This document shows, one piece after another, positions 36,050 through 45,209 of a DNA stretch of 60,989 nucleotides (position 1 is its first letter; each line of letters begins with the position of its first letter). The notes under the pieces are model-generated. The model searched no databases, was not told the origin of the DNA, and saw only the letters and a program-made list of their open reading frames with translations. A program made the translations under genes and the position numbers. Source of the stretch: an uncultured Commensalibacter sp. (GTDB lineage: Bacteria > Pseudomonadota > Alphaproteobacteria > Acetobacterales > Acetobacteraceae); NCBI GenBank assembly GCA_946699565.1, contig CAMPDW010000013.1:1-60989 (forward strand). Reading direction: 5' to 3'.

Positions 36050-38694
36050 GGTTGTATACTCTTTAAATCTAATATGATCTTACCCAAAGCCTCATTAGCT
36101 GCTATATCAATTCCATTTAGACTTGAAGCTCCTGCATTTTCTTCAAATCTTTGCACCATGGCTGAAATCCAATCCCTAACAAATCTTTCATTATATGGAA
36201 TGGGTTGTTCTGGTAATACCAATATTCCTTTGGGAGCCTGTCTTGTTCGAAATATATGTTCTCCCTTTAATCCGCGTGTCATAGGTCTTTCTAATAAAGG
36301 AACAGAATAATAACCCAAATAATAGATAAAATTACCAATTTCCAATTCTGCTAATAAAACCTGTGTTTCACCTTTTAAAGAACCGCTTGTAAAAAGTGCA
36401 GCATTTTGTCTTAATTTATTAGCTAATTGATCTCGTAAATTTAACCGACGTGCTAACAGAGCAATTTCTGCAATAAGTGCTGTTAATTGTTCTGATGAAA
36501 TGGAAAAACTTTGTTCAATTTGCTCATTACGAGAAAATTCATCCATAATAGTATTCCATTTTGCAAGTGCCAAATCAGCATATTGCTCGTGCCTATCCTT
36601 TGCTTGATTATTTTCATCACTTTCCTGTTCTTGAATCACATCTGGTTCTTGAGCATCTGGAAACATATCCTGAAAAAGATTTTCTACATCACTTGTTCGA
36701 CCAATTAACAATTTTTGTCTGGACAACTGCATTTCTAAACTATGCCACGCCTCCATCATATCTTCACGTCTAACTTGTAAAGAATGAAGTAAGGGACCAA
36801 ACATTTGTAACGCAACAGATTTCATCAAGGAACGTGCAATTGTTTGAGCTTCCAATGTTGCTTTTTTTATTGTCTCTTTTTTATTGCCATTATGGTAATA
36901 AGGCAAAATAAAACGTGCCAAATTCGTTGCTACATGTTCAACTTGTCCATGAATCTGTTCTATCTTTAAACGGGCATCACATACTTTTTCTAATGCATCC
37001 GCTAAATAGGTTATGCCACCATCATTAGGTTCCAAAACGGCATTCCACGCTTTTTCCGGATTAGCTACATAACGCTGAATTTCAGGATTGTTTAAATAAG
37101 CCTGCTTCATAGTTCCAATTAAATTTTTTGCGTGCTCTGCTATGCCTACCTCTTTTTTATTTTCATCAACTATTGAATAATCCATAACAGCAGGAAAACT
37201 GATAGATGGGCTTCGTAACCAATAAAGATTATTAAAAGGATGATGATCCTTCCAATCCTCGACCCAACTACAAGTTTTAAAAAAATCAATTAAACTAGCA
37301 TTAATACGTGCTGTCCATCGTGATCCCGAAGACGCTTCATCCCCTGCTTTTTGTTCAAACTCACGATCGAATTTCGTTAAAACGATAAATAAATTATCTC
37401 GTTTTTTGGAACGTTCATCTGGGGTTGCTCCAATACTATTTTTAATCCATTCATCAACTAAGCTAGGCAACGTTGACACATTTTGTATGGAATCCCCAAT
37501 ACATAGTAACATCGCAGAAATTTCGCGTTCTACCTCGTAACGCTGAAAAAGATAAGCAACTTTTCCTCGTAAAAATAAACGACCCAATGCTTCAGGAGCT
37601 TCCAAAAAAGCTTGAGGATCATAAATCATTTCCCGGGATCTTGCCCCTGGAAAATCTAAAAGATCCGTTTCATTTAAAAAAGACCAAGGTGCATCTTGTC
37701 CAATTGGGACTGTTATTTCTGCTGTTAAAGCCGCAACAATTGAACGCTCTATCGTTTGAGAATGTCCTGTGTCCGTTACAACGGTAACTTTATCGGATTG
37801 ACTTTGTCCCAAAGAAAATAAAGTTTCAACATTTAAAATGCTTCTTTCCCTAGGTTTCAACGCGTCTGTTCCACAAAAAACTTTTTCGGTTTTTCCCAAA
37901 GAGCTTAACACAGTAAACAAATTTTTAGCTAAATTTGTAAATTGGTTTAATCCATTCCATAAAGGTGAAAATAGAACAACGCATTCTTGAACGGATAGAA
38001 AAGGAACAATTTTTTTTAATTGTTGCCAATAAGTTTCTCTTAAACTTTCAAATCGATGATGATCAGGATATTCTTTCTTAATATATTCATACAAAATTTC
38101 AATATCATCTATATCAATAATCATATTGACTATTTTTTCCTGCATAAAGGGTTTTATAGATTGAAATAAATTCTGTATTTTTTCTTCATTAATTTCATTA
38201 TCCTTAACTTTAAAATCTTCAATTGAAGTATTCGTAAGAATTTTTATGATGTCAATAGCTGATAAAAGCCGTAAAGGTACAGGCATGTTTTCCTGAATAG
38301 TTTTTATTCTACGGGTTGTAAATCTTGAAACCAATCCAGTTGATTCATTTCCCCCTTGTGGATTCATATCTTTAAGAAAATTGAGTTTTTCTTTTTGATA
38401 ATATGCATATAAAGATTGTCCAGGTTTAGTTGCTAAACTTGATACGAGATATGACTTACCAGCCTGAGAAGCTCCAAACACTGCAACAGCAGGAAGTTGA
38501 TATACAGCATAATCAAGCTGTTTTGCCTGTCTGCGAAATCGTCTAAGTGTGTATTTTATAGATTCCTTATCACCCTTAACAGCTTTGAGATTATCTTCAA
38601 ACCAATGTAACGCTCTATCGGCAGATTGAAATACGTCATCCGTTCTTTTTTGAAGCTGTTGGGTTATATATTGGATGTCTTTTGACATATTCAT
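36046..38694 (-). CDS. srfC: SrfC-family GTPase-like protein (putative virulence factor)
   Basis: This 882-residue cytoplasmic protein resembles the SrfC family, named from the Salmonella srfABC genes, which usually sits beside SrfB. GTPase motifs are a P-loop FGASQAGKSYL near residue 68, a G3-like DFPGARS near 345 and a G4-like TKFDRE near 435. Long helical segments follow, giving a dynamin- or septin-like outline. The P-loop is preceded by a 60-residue helical region. The biochemical role of SrfC is not established. It starts ten bases after srfB and overlaps the next gene by ATGA. A second ATG two codons in is an equally good start. Confidence 0.82.
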   Translation of the reverse strand: MNMSKDIQYITQQLQKRTDDVFQSADRALHWFEDNLKAVKGDKESIKYTLRRFRRQAKQLDYAVYQLPAVAVFGASQAGKSYLVSSLATKPGQSLYAYYQKEKLNFLKDMNPQGGNESTGLVSRFTTRRIKTIQENMPVPLRLLSAIDIIKILTNTSIEDFKVKDNEINEEKIQNLFQSIKPFMQEKIVNMIIDIDDIEILYEYIKKEYPDHHRFESLRETYWQQLKKIVPFLSVQECVVLFSPLWNGLNQFTNLAKNLFTVLSSLGKTEKVFCGTDALKPRERSILNVETLFSLGQSQSDKVTVVTDTGHSQTIERSIVAALTAEITVPIGQDAPWSFLNETDLLDFPGARSREMIYDPQAFLEAPEALGRLFLRGKVAYLFQRYEVEREISAMLLCIGDSIQNVSTLPSLVDEWIKNSIGATPDERSKKRDNLFIVLTKFDREFEQKAGDEASSGSRWTARINASLIDFFKTCSWVEDWKDHHPFNNLYWLRSPSISFPAVMDYSIVDENKKEVGIAEHAKNLIGTMKQAYLNNPEIQRYVANPEKAWNAVLEPNDGGITYLADALEKVCDARLKIEQIHGQVEHVATNLARFILPYYHNGNKKETIKKATLEAQTIARSLMKSVALQMFGPLLHSLQVRREDMMEAWHSLEMQLSRQKLLIGRTSDVENLFQDMFPDAQEPDVIQEQESDENNQAKDRHEQYADLALAKWNTIMDEFSRNEQIEQSFSISSEQLTALIAEIALLARRLNLRDQLANKLRQNAALFTSGSLKGETQVLLAELEIGNFIYYLGYYSVPLLERPMTRGLKGEHIFRTRQAPKGILVLPEQPIPYNERFVRDWISAMVQRFEENAGASSLNGIDIAANEALGKIILDLKSIQP

Positions 38695-38704
38695 CTATTC
38701 TTTC

Positions 38705-41638
38705 TTAGGCTAGGGTAAAACGACCTGTATCTCGCCAATATCCTTCAGAGTTAAGCATGGTTTGCAATCTTAACATCAATAGACGGGTTGGGTATTGCTC
38801 TCCATTATGATCCTTAATTTCCGTAATTTTAAATTGTTCACGATCAGAATAATCATTATTAACTTCTTCCTTTTCCTTATTAATATTTTGCCTCATAATT
38901 GTGACAGACAAAGGCAAAGCTATTTTATTCAAAGCATTAAAATTATTAAATTCAAGAACATATAAGGGAGAAGCTGGCCATCTTTCAATGCCTAATTGTC
39001 GAAAACCAATCTTGGTTGTATTTTCAAAATCATTAATTTTAAAACCAATTTCCTCACTAGATTGTTCATCCGATAAATCAATATCTGATAACCAAACATT
39101 TTTATTTCTTAATTGTCCATTTTTTTCAAGCCGTCCAATAAACCTCACCGTAGAATACATATACAAATCACGAGTGCGTAAAACAAAATTCTGTAATTTT
39201 CCCTCAGCTTGCAAACATAAAGAAGCCCCGACAACAACAGTTGTTTTAGGATCACTGATACGGTTTTGTGCATCCCTAAATGAATAATATGCGCCGACAC
39301 GATAATGATACATACCTATAATACGATGAACAGGCACAGGCATGGCGGCAGTTATCATATCATCAATCCGACGTAATCTTGATGATCTTCCCGAAATAAG
39401 TAAAACATCGCAATTATAAGCCCAAATCGCTTCACATATATTGGCTATAACATCACCCATAACATAAGAAATAGAAGCTTCGACTCTCTGAACTTTTGCT
39501 ATGATTTCAATATTGGTTATATCAAAATGATCTGCCCCAGCTTTACGAGCCAAATCTTGAATATAATTTTGAGAACGGCTTATATTTTCTCTATCTTCGC
39601 CCAACACATCACAAATATGAAAAGCATCAAGCATATCCACTGTTCGATCACTTATTTTTTCATAACGTGCTAAAATCTCTAAAGCAACTGGTTCTAAAAC
39701 ATTATTGACAAATAATTGTCTTAAATGACGTTCTTGTTCTGATTGTCCTCCCCAATCCTGACCGATTGCCAGACTAAAGAAAGCCTGTGTATCTATTACC
39801 CCAGCTTTATTTAATGCTTTTTCAAGAATTGGAATAATAATATGCGTAATAATATGCTCCAATATGTCATCACCAGCAATTTTAAAACTCTCTCTAAATT
39901 CTTGATGTGGACATATTGTTTCACCAATTGGAACGGTATAAGAACTAATCATCAAATCAGTCGTTCCGCCACCAATATCTAAACTAGCTATCCGTATTGT
40001 CAAAGATTGATCTTTTTGATTTTCAGAAGATTCAAAATGACCATTCAACCTCATAAATTCATCGATATTTCCACCCAACCGTTCAGTAATTTCATTATAA
40101 AGCCATACAATCTGCGTTGCAGTTGCCTCATCAAGATGAGTAAATAGCTTTGGACGTTCATTCTGAGACAATCCCAACATTTCGCGGTACAAATCAATAG
40201 CCGCAATAGCACGATTACGTAAAATTTTTTGTTCGGCAACGGGCATTCCTGGTGGCAATGTCAAAGTTACTGAACGTAAATGCCGCATTAATGTTTTATT
40301 TTGCCTTTGTTCACGATTCTGAGGGGAATTCATTTGTAATCTTGCTTGAAACAAAATTTCAATCAACATGAAAGTAAAAAGAGAACTTCGCGAAAATTTG
40401 GGTTCGGTTGTTATATTTTCACCTTTTGATCGTTCCTCTTCAGACAGAACTCTTCCTTCAACTGAAATCATTGCCATAAAAGCACCCATAACAGGAGGAT
40501 CAATAATCCGTCCACTATTTCCCATAGAACGGCTATTATAACGCCAACTTTGTAAGGAGAGTCGTGTATCCCAAATATAACGTTTTGGTGATGTAATTCC
40601 CGTTATACCTTCATTTCCAATCCGTGTTCCTGCTAAATGCGCCGCTTCATATCCTATTCTGACTGGACTTGGCCAATAAAAAGCTGCAACCCGACCTGAA
40701 CGCCTAGATAAAAGATCACTGCCAAAATTAGCCCTAGCAAATTCTACACAACTTGGAAAAGGTTTATCATAATCCAGATAAGGGCGAGATAGATCTTGTA
40801 TAATTAACGGATAACTATTTGAAAAATTAATATCTTGTCCAGGTTGGTCTTCAATCAGAATACCGCAGCTTCTTGAATTACCGAGATCAAGAATTAAATC
40901 AACTTCTACCGGTATTTGAGACGTTACACCCTTACCCCCATCCAAAAGATGAACGGATGGCATCATTTTAAGCGATGATAATAATTGTAAAAAAGCCTGA
41001 TAAACAGCATAATGCCAACAATAACGACCCTCAACCAAATTCGTATTAACAGAATTTTCCTGTTTAATTTTTAAAAGCCAATCCCCTATCCAACCTTCAT
41101 TTAAAAACCAAGCAACATCAGAAAAAGATGATGCGAATTTATAATAATCTTGCCTTTGACTGTCCTCTATTGTAGGAGCGTTATAAAGTTCATTATCTTT
41201 TTGATTTTGCAAACTCGTATCAAAAACTAAATCAAAATGAAATAAATCCTCTTCAATTTTACTTAAATAACCGCGAACCCAATTTGAAGGACCATTACGA
41301 AATATTATTTTATCATTATCTTCACCTGAAGCAACAGCAAAAAAGGGTAAAGGCACCCATTGATACAAAAACATTTGAGCTATTGCTTTCCACGAAATAT
41401 CATAAATCAGATTTTCAGGTGGAACCTGACCAGATTGAATATCTTTTAACACCCCTGTTTCAGTATCTTCCTTTAAGGCATGTAATATATAACGAGGCGT
41501 ACCATCTTCATATTCCCCATTCCGCTCCTCCCAAAACCAACAATGTATATTTTTTAACTGAGCAACTGATATTGTAATAGACCAAAACTGTATTCCACTG
41601 TCTGGAATTAAAGTGATGATACGCGACATAGAATGCAT
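38705..41638 (-). CDS. srfB: SrfB-family Hsp70/actin-like ATPase (putative virulence factor)
   Basis: This 977-residue protein resembles the SrfB family. It carries an actin/Hsp70-type nucleotide site: phosphate-1 LILDLGNSRSCGILIE near residue 245, phosphate-2 SLDIGGGTTDLMI near 551 and an adenosine-type motif LLISGRSSRLRRI near 745. A long family-specific region precedes the ATPase core. No signal peptide is present, so it acts in the cytoplasm. In Salmonella srfB lies in an operon with srfA and srfC and is under virulence and flagellar regulators; the reaction is unknown. It is the first gene of the seven-gene operon, with a 257-base promoter gap. The start could be the Met three codons in. 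Confidence 0.85.
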   Translation of the reverse strand: MHSMSRIITLIPDSGIQFWSITISVAQLKNIHCWFWEERNGEYEDGTPRYILHALKEDTETGVLKDIQSGQVPPENLIYDISWKAIAQMFLYQWVPLPFFAVASGEDNDKIIFRNGPSNWVRGYLSKIEEDLFHFDLVFDTSLQNQKDNELYNAPTIEDSQRQDYYKFASSFSDVAWFLNEGWIGDWLLKIKQENSVNTNLVEGRYCWHYAVYQAFLQLLSSLKMMPSVHLLDGGKGVTSQIPVEVDLILDLGNSRSCGILIEDQPGQDINFSNSYPLIIQDLSRPYLDYDKPFPSCVEFARANFGSDLLSRRSGRVAAFYWPSPVRIGYEAAHLAGTRIGNEGITGITSPKRYIWDTRLSLQSWRYNSRSMGNSGRIIDPPVMGAFMAMISVEGRVLSEEERSKGENITTEPKFSRSSLFTFMLIEILFQARLQMNSPQNREQRQNKTLMRHLRSVTLTLPPGMPVAEQKILRNRAIAAIDLYREMLGLSQNERPKLFTHLDEATATQIVWLYNEITERLGGNIDEFMRLNGHFESSENQKDQSLTIRIASLDIGGGTTDLMISSYTVPIGETICPHQEFRESFKIAGDDILEHIITHIIIPILEKALNKAGVIDTQAFFSLAIGQDWGGQSEQERHLRQLFVNNVLEPVALEILARYEKISDRTVDMLDAFHICDVLGEDRENISRSQNYIQDLARKAGADHFDITNIEIIAKVQRVEASISYVMGDVIANICEAIWAYNCDVLLISGRSSRLRRIDDMITAAMPVPVHRIIGMYHYRVGAYYSFRDAQNRISDPKTTVVVGASLCLQAEGKLQNFVLRTRDLYMYSTVRFIGRLEKNGQLRNKNVWLSDIDLSDEQSSEEIGFKINDFENTTKIGFRQLGIERWPASPLYVLEFNNFNALNKIALPLSVTIMRQNINKEKEEVNNDYSDREQFKITEIKDHNGEQYPTRLLMLRLQTMLNSEGYWRDTGRFTLA

Positions 41639-41895
41639 AACCTTCGTAGAAATTATAAAGTAATTATTAATTCTAAATTTAAACTATAGCAGCTATTCCA
41701 GAAAATGAAATAATTTGATTTATATCTATGATAAAGATTTTAACTTCTTTTTATAAAATAAATTTATAATTAACCTTATATAAATCATAAATTTATAATA
41801 ATCTTAAAAAATATCCTTGAACTTCTTTTCTTTCACAACCTATATAAGAATAAGTACTAATACTTAATTTAATTCCTTAAGTATAAATTTTAACA
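41639..41895. promoter_or_regulatory. Divergent promoter region between srfB and the MFS gene
   Basis: The gap has no coding frame. On the right side a TATAAG box at 41843-41848 is followed by three related segments: TAAGTA (41851-41856), TACTTA (41861-41866) and TTAAGTA (41877-41883). The middle segment can pair with either neighbour, giving two mutually exclusive small hairpins just before the MFS start codon. The side facing srfB shows only AT-rich sequence without a clear operator. Confidence 0.35.
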
Positions 41896-43263
41896 ATGCA
41901 TAATTTGACTATCACTAAACAAAAACGTTACCTTCCTGTCGTAGCAGCAATATCTTTTTTTATGGCAGCCCTTGATTCAACAGCTGTTAATACGATTATT
42001 CCTTATCTTTCCAATTATTTTAATACACCTTTATTTAAAACTAAAAATATCATCATTTTTTATATGGTAGCTGGCTCTTTATTCATTCCTTTAACAGGAT
42101 TTTTATGCCAAAAATATGGATGCAGAATTATTTTTTGTATATCCTTGGCGATCTTTACCTTTGGTTCGCTCTTTTGTGGCATATCACAAACACTCGATGA
42201 ACTTTTAATTGCAAGAATTTTTCAAGGAATGGGTGGTGCCCTGATGCTGCCCATTGGAAGGTTAGCTATTATCCAAACCTACCCCAAAAAGGAATTAGTT
42301 AAAGCCCTCAGTATGGTAACGCTTCCTGCTTTAACTGGCCCCTTAATAGGTCCAATTGTAGGTGGAATTATTACCTCTTATTTTCATTGGTCTTTAATTT
42401 TTTTAATTAATATTCCATTTGGCATTCTTGGCATTCTTTTTGCCTTAAAAATATTTCCGAATATAAAAGATAGATCCACCAAAATAGATTATCACGGTTA
42501 TGGCATTTTCGCTATTTCAATAGCATGTTTAACCTATGCACTTAGTCTATACAGCGAAACAAAATATTATTCAATTCCGACGATTGTTTTGGGTGCAGGA
42601 ATTATTTTAATGATAATTTATTGGATTAAATCCTTTAATCAGAAACATCCTTTATTTCATTATAGTCTTTTTAAAATTAAAACATTTTCAGTGGGAATTT
42701 TTGGTAATGTTGTTGCCCGTATAGGATGTGGTGCTGTACCTTTTTTACTTCCTTTAATGCTACAAATTTTATTAAGTTTGTCACCTGTTCATTGTGGATT
42801 TGCTATGTTACCTTTAGCTATAGCATCAATCGTTGGCAAATCGTTTGTGGATAGACTTATTCGTCTCATTGGCTATCGTTATTTTCTTTTTTTTAATACG
42901 ATTTTGTTAAGTCTTTCCTATATATCTTACACTTTCATTACTAATTCTTCCAGCTGGATACTTTTAATTGTTTTAATGTTGATTACAGGTTTTATTAATT
43001 CTATACAATTTACAGCGATGAACACAATTACCGTTCTGGATCTTTCAGCAAAAAAACAACCTTCAGGAAGTGGACTTTTATCAACTGTTATGCAATTATC
43101 AATGGCATCTGGCGTTGCAGTTTCAGCCATACTACTTAATATAGACCAAACTTTACATCCCCATGCCTTACCTGCCACTCATTTTCATTTTACATGGTTT
43201 TGGTTGGGAACAACCACAATGGTTAGTGCTTTTATCTTTTGGTTTATTCCAAAAAATAAATAA
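41896..43263 (+). CDS. DHA2-type MFS multidrug exporter (EmrB/QacA-like)
   Basis: This 455-residue inner-membrane transporter has about 12-14 membrane segments. Family features are FFMAALDSTAVNTIIPYLS in helix 1 (the D1 motif of drug exporters) and ARIFQGMGGALMLPIGRLAII in helix 4. Motif C is ALTGPLIGPIVGGIITSYFHW in helix 5. There is no membrane-fusion partner next to it. It is divergent from srfB, and its stop directly abuts the convergent protease stop (43263/43264), so substrate and regulation stay open. Confidence 0.88.
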   Translation: MHNLTITKQKRYLPVVAAISFFMAALDSTAVNTIIPYLSNYFNTPLFKTKNIIIFYMVAGSLFIPLTGFLCQKYGCRIIFCISLAIFTFGSLFCGISQTLDELLIARIFQGMGGALMLPIGRLAIIQTYPKKELVKALSMVTLPALTGPLIGPIVGGIITSYFHWSLIFLINIPFGILGILFALKIFPNIKDRSTKIDYHGYGIFAISIACLTYALSLYSETKYYSIPTIVLGAGIILMIIYWIKSFNQKHPLFHYSLFKIKTFSVGIFGNVVARIGCGAVPFLLPLMLQILLSLSPVHCGFAMLPLAIASIVGKSFVDRLIRLIGYRYFLFFNTILLSLSYISYTFITNSSSWILLIVLMLITGFINSIQFTAMNTITVLDLSAKKQPSGSGLLSTVMQLSMASGVAVSAILLNIDQTLHPHALPATHFHFTWFWLGTTTMVSAFIFWFIPKNK

Positions 43264-44193
43264 CTATTTATAACTATTTCGAATAAAATATAATTTTCCT
43301 CTTTTATATGAAATCCAGATTTCATAAGCTGCAAACCAATCAGAACCAATAAGCATATCTGCATCATCATATAAAGGGGAAACTGTTAAAATGGGTTTAA
43401 ATTCAGTCAATCCCCCCATTTCAAAACTATGAAATTGATACCAATGATAAATAATATCCTTTGAGCCAATTGCACTAGCCAATCCACCAGGATAGGTCGC
43501 AAGCATATCAGGATGGATGCCCATTTTTTTAACGGTACTTTCAGCTATAATTTTGGATCGTGCTCCACTGTCAATTAATGCTTTTAAAGGAAAATGATCG
43601 ACTTTGACTTGTGTAAAAATACGATAGCCATTTTGTTTAAGATCTGTATCATTTCCTTTAAATCGCCAAAATGGTGGTACCATACAAAGTATGGAATGAT
43701 TTGTTACGTTCCATAAGGTTAATTTTTGCGATTGAAGAGAAAATTCAAGATCAAAATTGGATAATATATCTCCGCCTATTAATCCTATAATTGCCGGTTT
43801 AATTCTAGGATATTCTGGTAGGTTTCCCATTGGAATTGATAAATTATCAAAGTCATAAGTTCCAATACGCATGTTATCAACAAGAATATTTTGTACTAGT
43901 TTTCTTTCACCTTTTGATCCCATTAAAATAGTTTGCTGACTAGGATCAATGGTAAGATGAAGCATTTCAGCTCCTTGTCTAGAAATTAAACTTCCTTCAG
44001 AACCTGTATCAATAATTACAGAAACAAAATATCCGTTAATCTGTATTTCACCAATAATATATCCTCCCACATTCCTTAGGGGAATTTGGGCAATTTTTTC
44101 ATAACTACACAAAAGGGAATCAGCCAACACAGGAATATGATGAAACACGATAAAATTAATTTGGAATACAATAAAAATAATGATTTTTCTCAT
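43264..44193 (-). CDS. Secreted double-domain retropepsin-like aspartic protease
   Basis: This 309-residue protein has a signal peptide (hydrophobic residues 3-21, cleavage near VLADS). Two pepsin-like half domains follow, each with its own catalytic triplet: VIIDTGSEGSLIS near residue 59 and ALIDSGARSKIIAE near 200. The pairing of DTG and DSG in one chain suggests an internally duplicated enzyme that forms its active site within the monomer. Each half also has the hydrophobic-hydrophobic-Gly strand (IGLIGGDIL, MLIGSDWF). Periplasmic location is predicted; substrates are unknown. Its ATG overlaps the xerC stop by four bases. Confidence 0.8.
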   Translation of the reverse strand: MRKIIIFIVFQINFIVFHHIPVLADSLLCSYEKIAQIPLRNVGGYIIGEIQINGYFVSVIIDTGSEGSLISRQGAEMLHLTIDPSQQTILMGSKGERKLVQNILVDNMRIGTYDFDNLSIPMGNLPEYPRIKPAIIGLIGGDILSNFDLEFSLQSQKLTLWNVTNHSILCMVPPFWRFKGNDTDLKQNGYRIFTQVKVDHFPLKALIDSGARSKIIAESTVKKMGIHPDMLATYPGGLASAIGSKDIIYHWYQFHSFEMGGLTEFKPILTVSPLYDDADMLIGSDWFAAYEIWISYKRGKLYFIRNSYK

Positions 44194-45173
44194 TGTTTCT
44201 TTTCCGTAGAAGCCATCGGATGCGCTTTATTCCAAACTTCTAATAAATGAATTTCATCCATTAACGTATAACGTTGCGTTGTGGAAAGACTTGCATGACC
44301 CAACAACATCTGAATAGTCCTTAAATCTCCACCATTTTGTAAAATATGTGTTGCAAAAGAATGACGAAGAGTATGCGGTGTGGCGAATTCTGATAAACCA
44401 ATCAACCTCCGATAGCTTCTCATCGTTTTTTGAGCAATTGATGGGTTAAGTCTTTTACCTTTTACCCCGATAAATATGGGAGATTGTAATTCGGCCAATA
44501 AAGGATAATTTTTCTGCCACTCCATTAATGCTTCTACTACGTAAGGTAAAATAGGAACCAAGCGCTCTTTATTGCCTTTTCCTAGAATTCTTAATGTTCC
44601 ACCTTGAGGACTTATTCCAGCATTTTTTAAATCTCCCCAATTTAAGGCCAACGCTTCGGATAAACGCAATCCACATCCATAAAGCAGCGTAAATAAGGCT
44701 ATATCCCTTTTTTGCATTTCAATCGAATGATCAATCATAGAAATATTCTTTGTCAATTCTACTGCATCTTTTGGAGATAAAGGGTGTGGTAAAGGTTGTT
44801 GTACTTTGGGAATTTTAATTAATGCAGCGCAATTATTTTCAATATAATAATATCGTGCCAAAAATCGATAAAAAGATCGTAAAGCGGATAATCTTCTTTT
44901 ACGTGTTCTAATTGCGGCATCCTGAGTATGCCGTCCAATTCCTAGATAGGTATTATTTAAAGATTTGTTATTTTCATCCGTCAACCATGCCCTAATATCC
45001 TGATGAGAAAGATTTTTCAATATTTTGTCAGTAATTTTTTCTCCTTTATACCTGATCAAAAATTGTATAAACCTTGATAAATCTTGTTTATAGGCAATAA
45101 TACTATGAAAAGATGCTCTTTGACTGTCGTTCATCCATTTTAAATAATTCTCAACTAGTTCAACAGCCAACAT
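44190..45173 (-). CDS. xerC: XerC-type tyrosine recombinase
   Basis: This 327-residue site-specific recombinase is predicted to resolve chromosome dimers at dif with XerD. The N-terminal core-binding (SAM-like) domain covers about residues 1-120. The catalytic domain holds Arg in LYGCGLRLSEALAL near 170, Lys in the ILGKGNKER hairpin, His-x-x-Arg in TPHTLRHSFATHIL near 265, His in LGHASLS and the nucleophile Tyr in TTQRYTLMDE near 300. Proximity to priA supports XerC rather than a phage or integron integrase, and no mobile-element genes flank it. Confidence 0.87.
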   Translation of the reverse strand: MLAVELVENYLKWMNDSQRASFHSIIAYKQDLSRFIQFLIRYKGEKITDKILKNLSHQDIRAWLTDENNKSLNNTYLGIGRHTQDAAIRTRKRRLSALRSFYRFLARYYYIENNCAALIKIPKVQQPLPHPLSPKDAVELTKNISMIDHSIEMQKRDIALFTLLYGCGLRLSEALALNWGDLKNAGISPQGGTLRILGKGNKERLVPILPYVVEALMEWQKNYPLLAELQSPIFIGVKGKRLNPSIAQKTMRSYRRLIGLSEFATPHTLRHSFATHILQNGGDLRTIQMLLGHASLSTTQRYTLMDEIHLLEVWNKAHPMASTEKKQ

Positions 45174-45209
45174 GTAAATGATCCTTATATAATTTGTAAT
45201 TTTATAAAA

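Noticed and set aside
44190-45173. Tyrosine recombinase as a sign of an integrated mobile element
   Set aside because: Its length and position near priA fit XerC, and no att-like repeats, phage or transposase genes are seen nearby.
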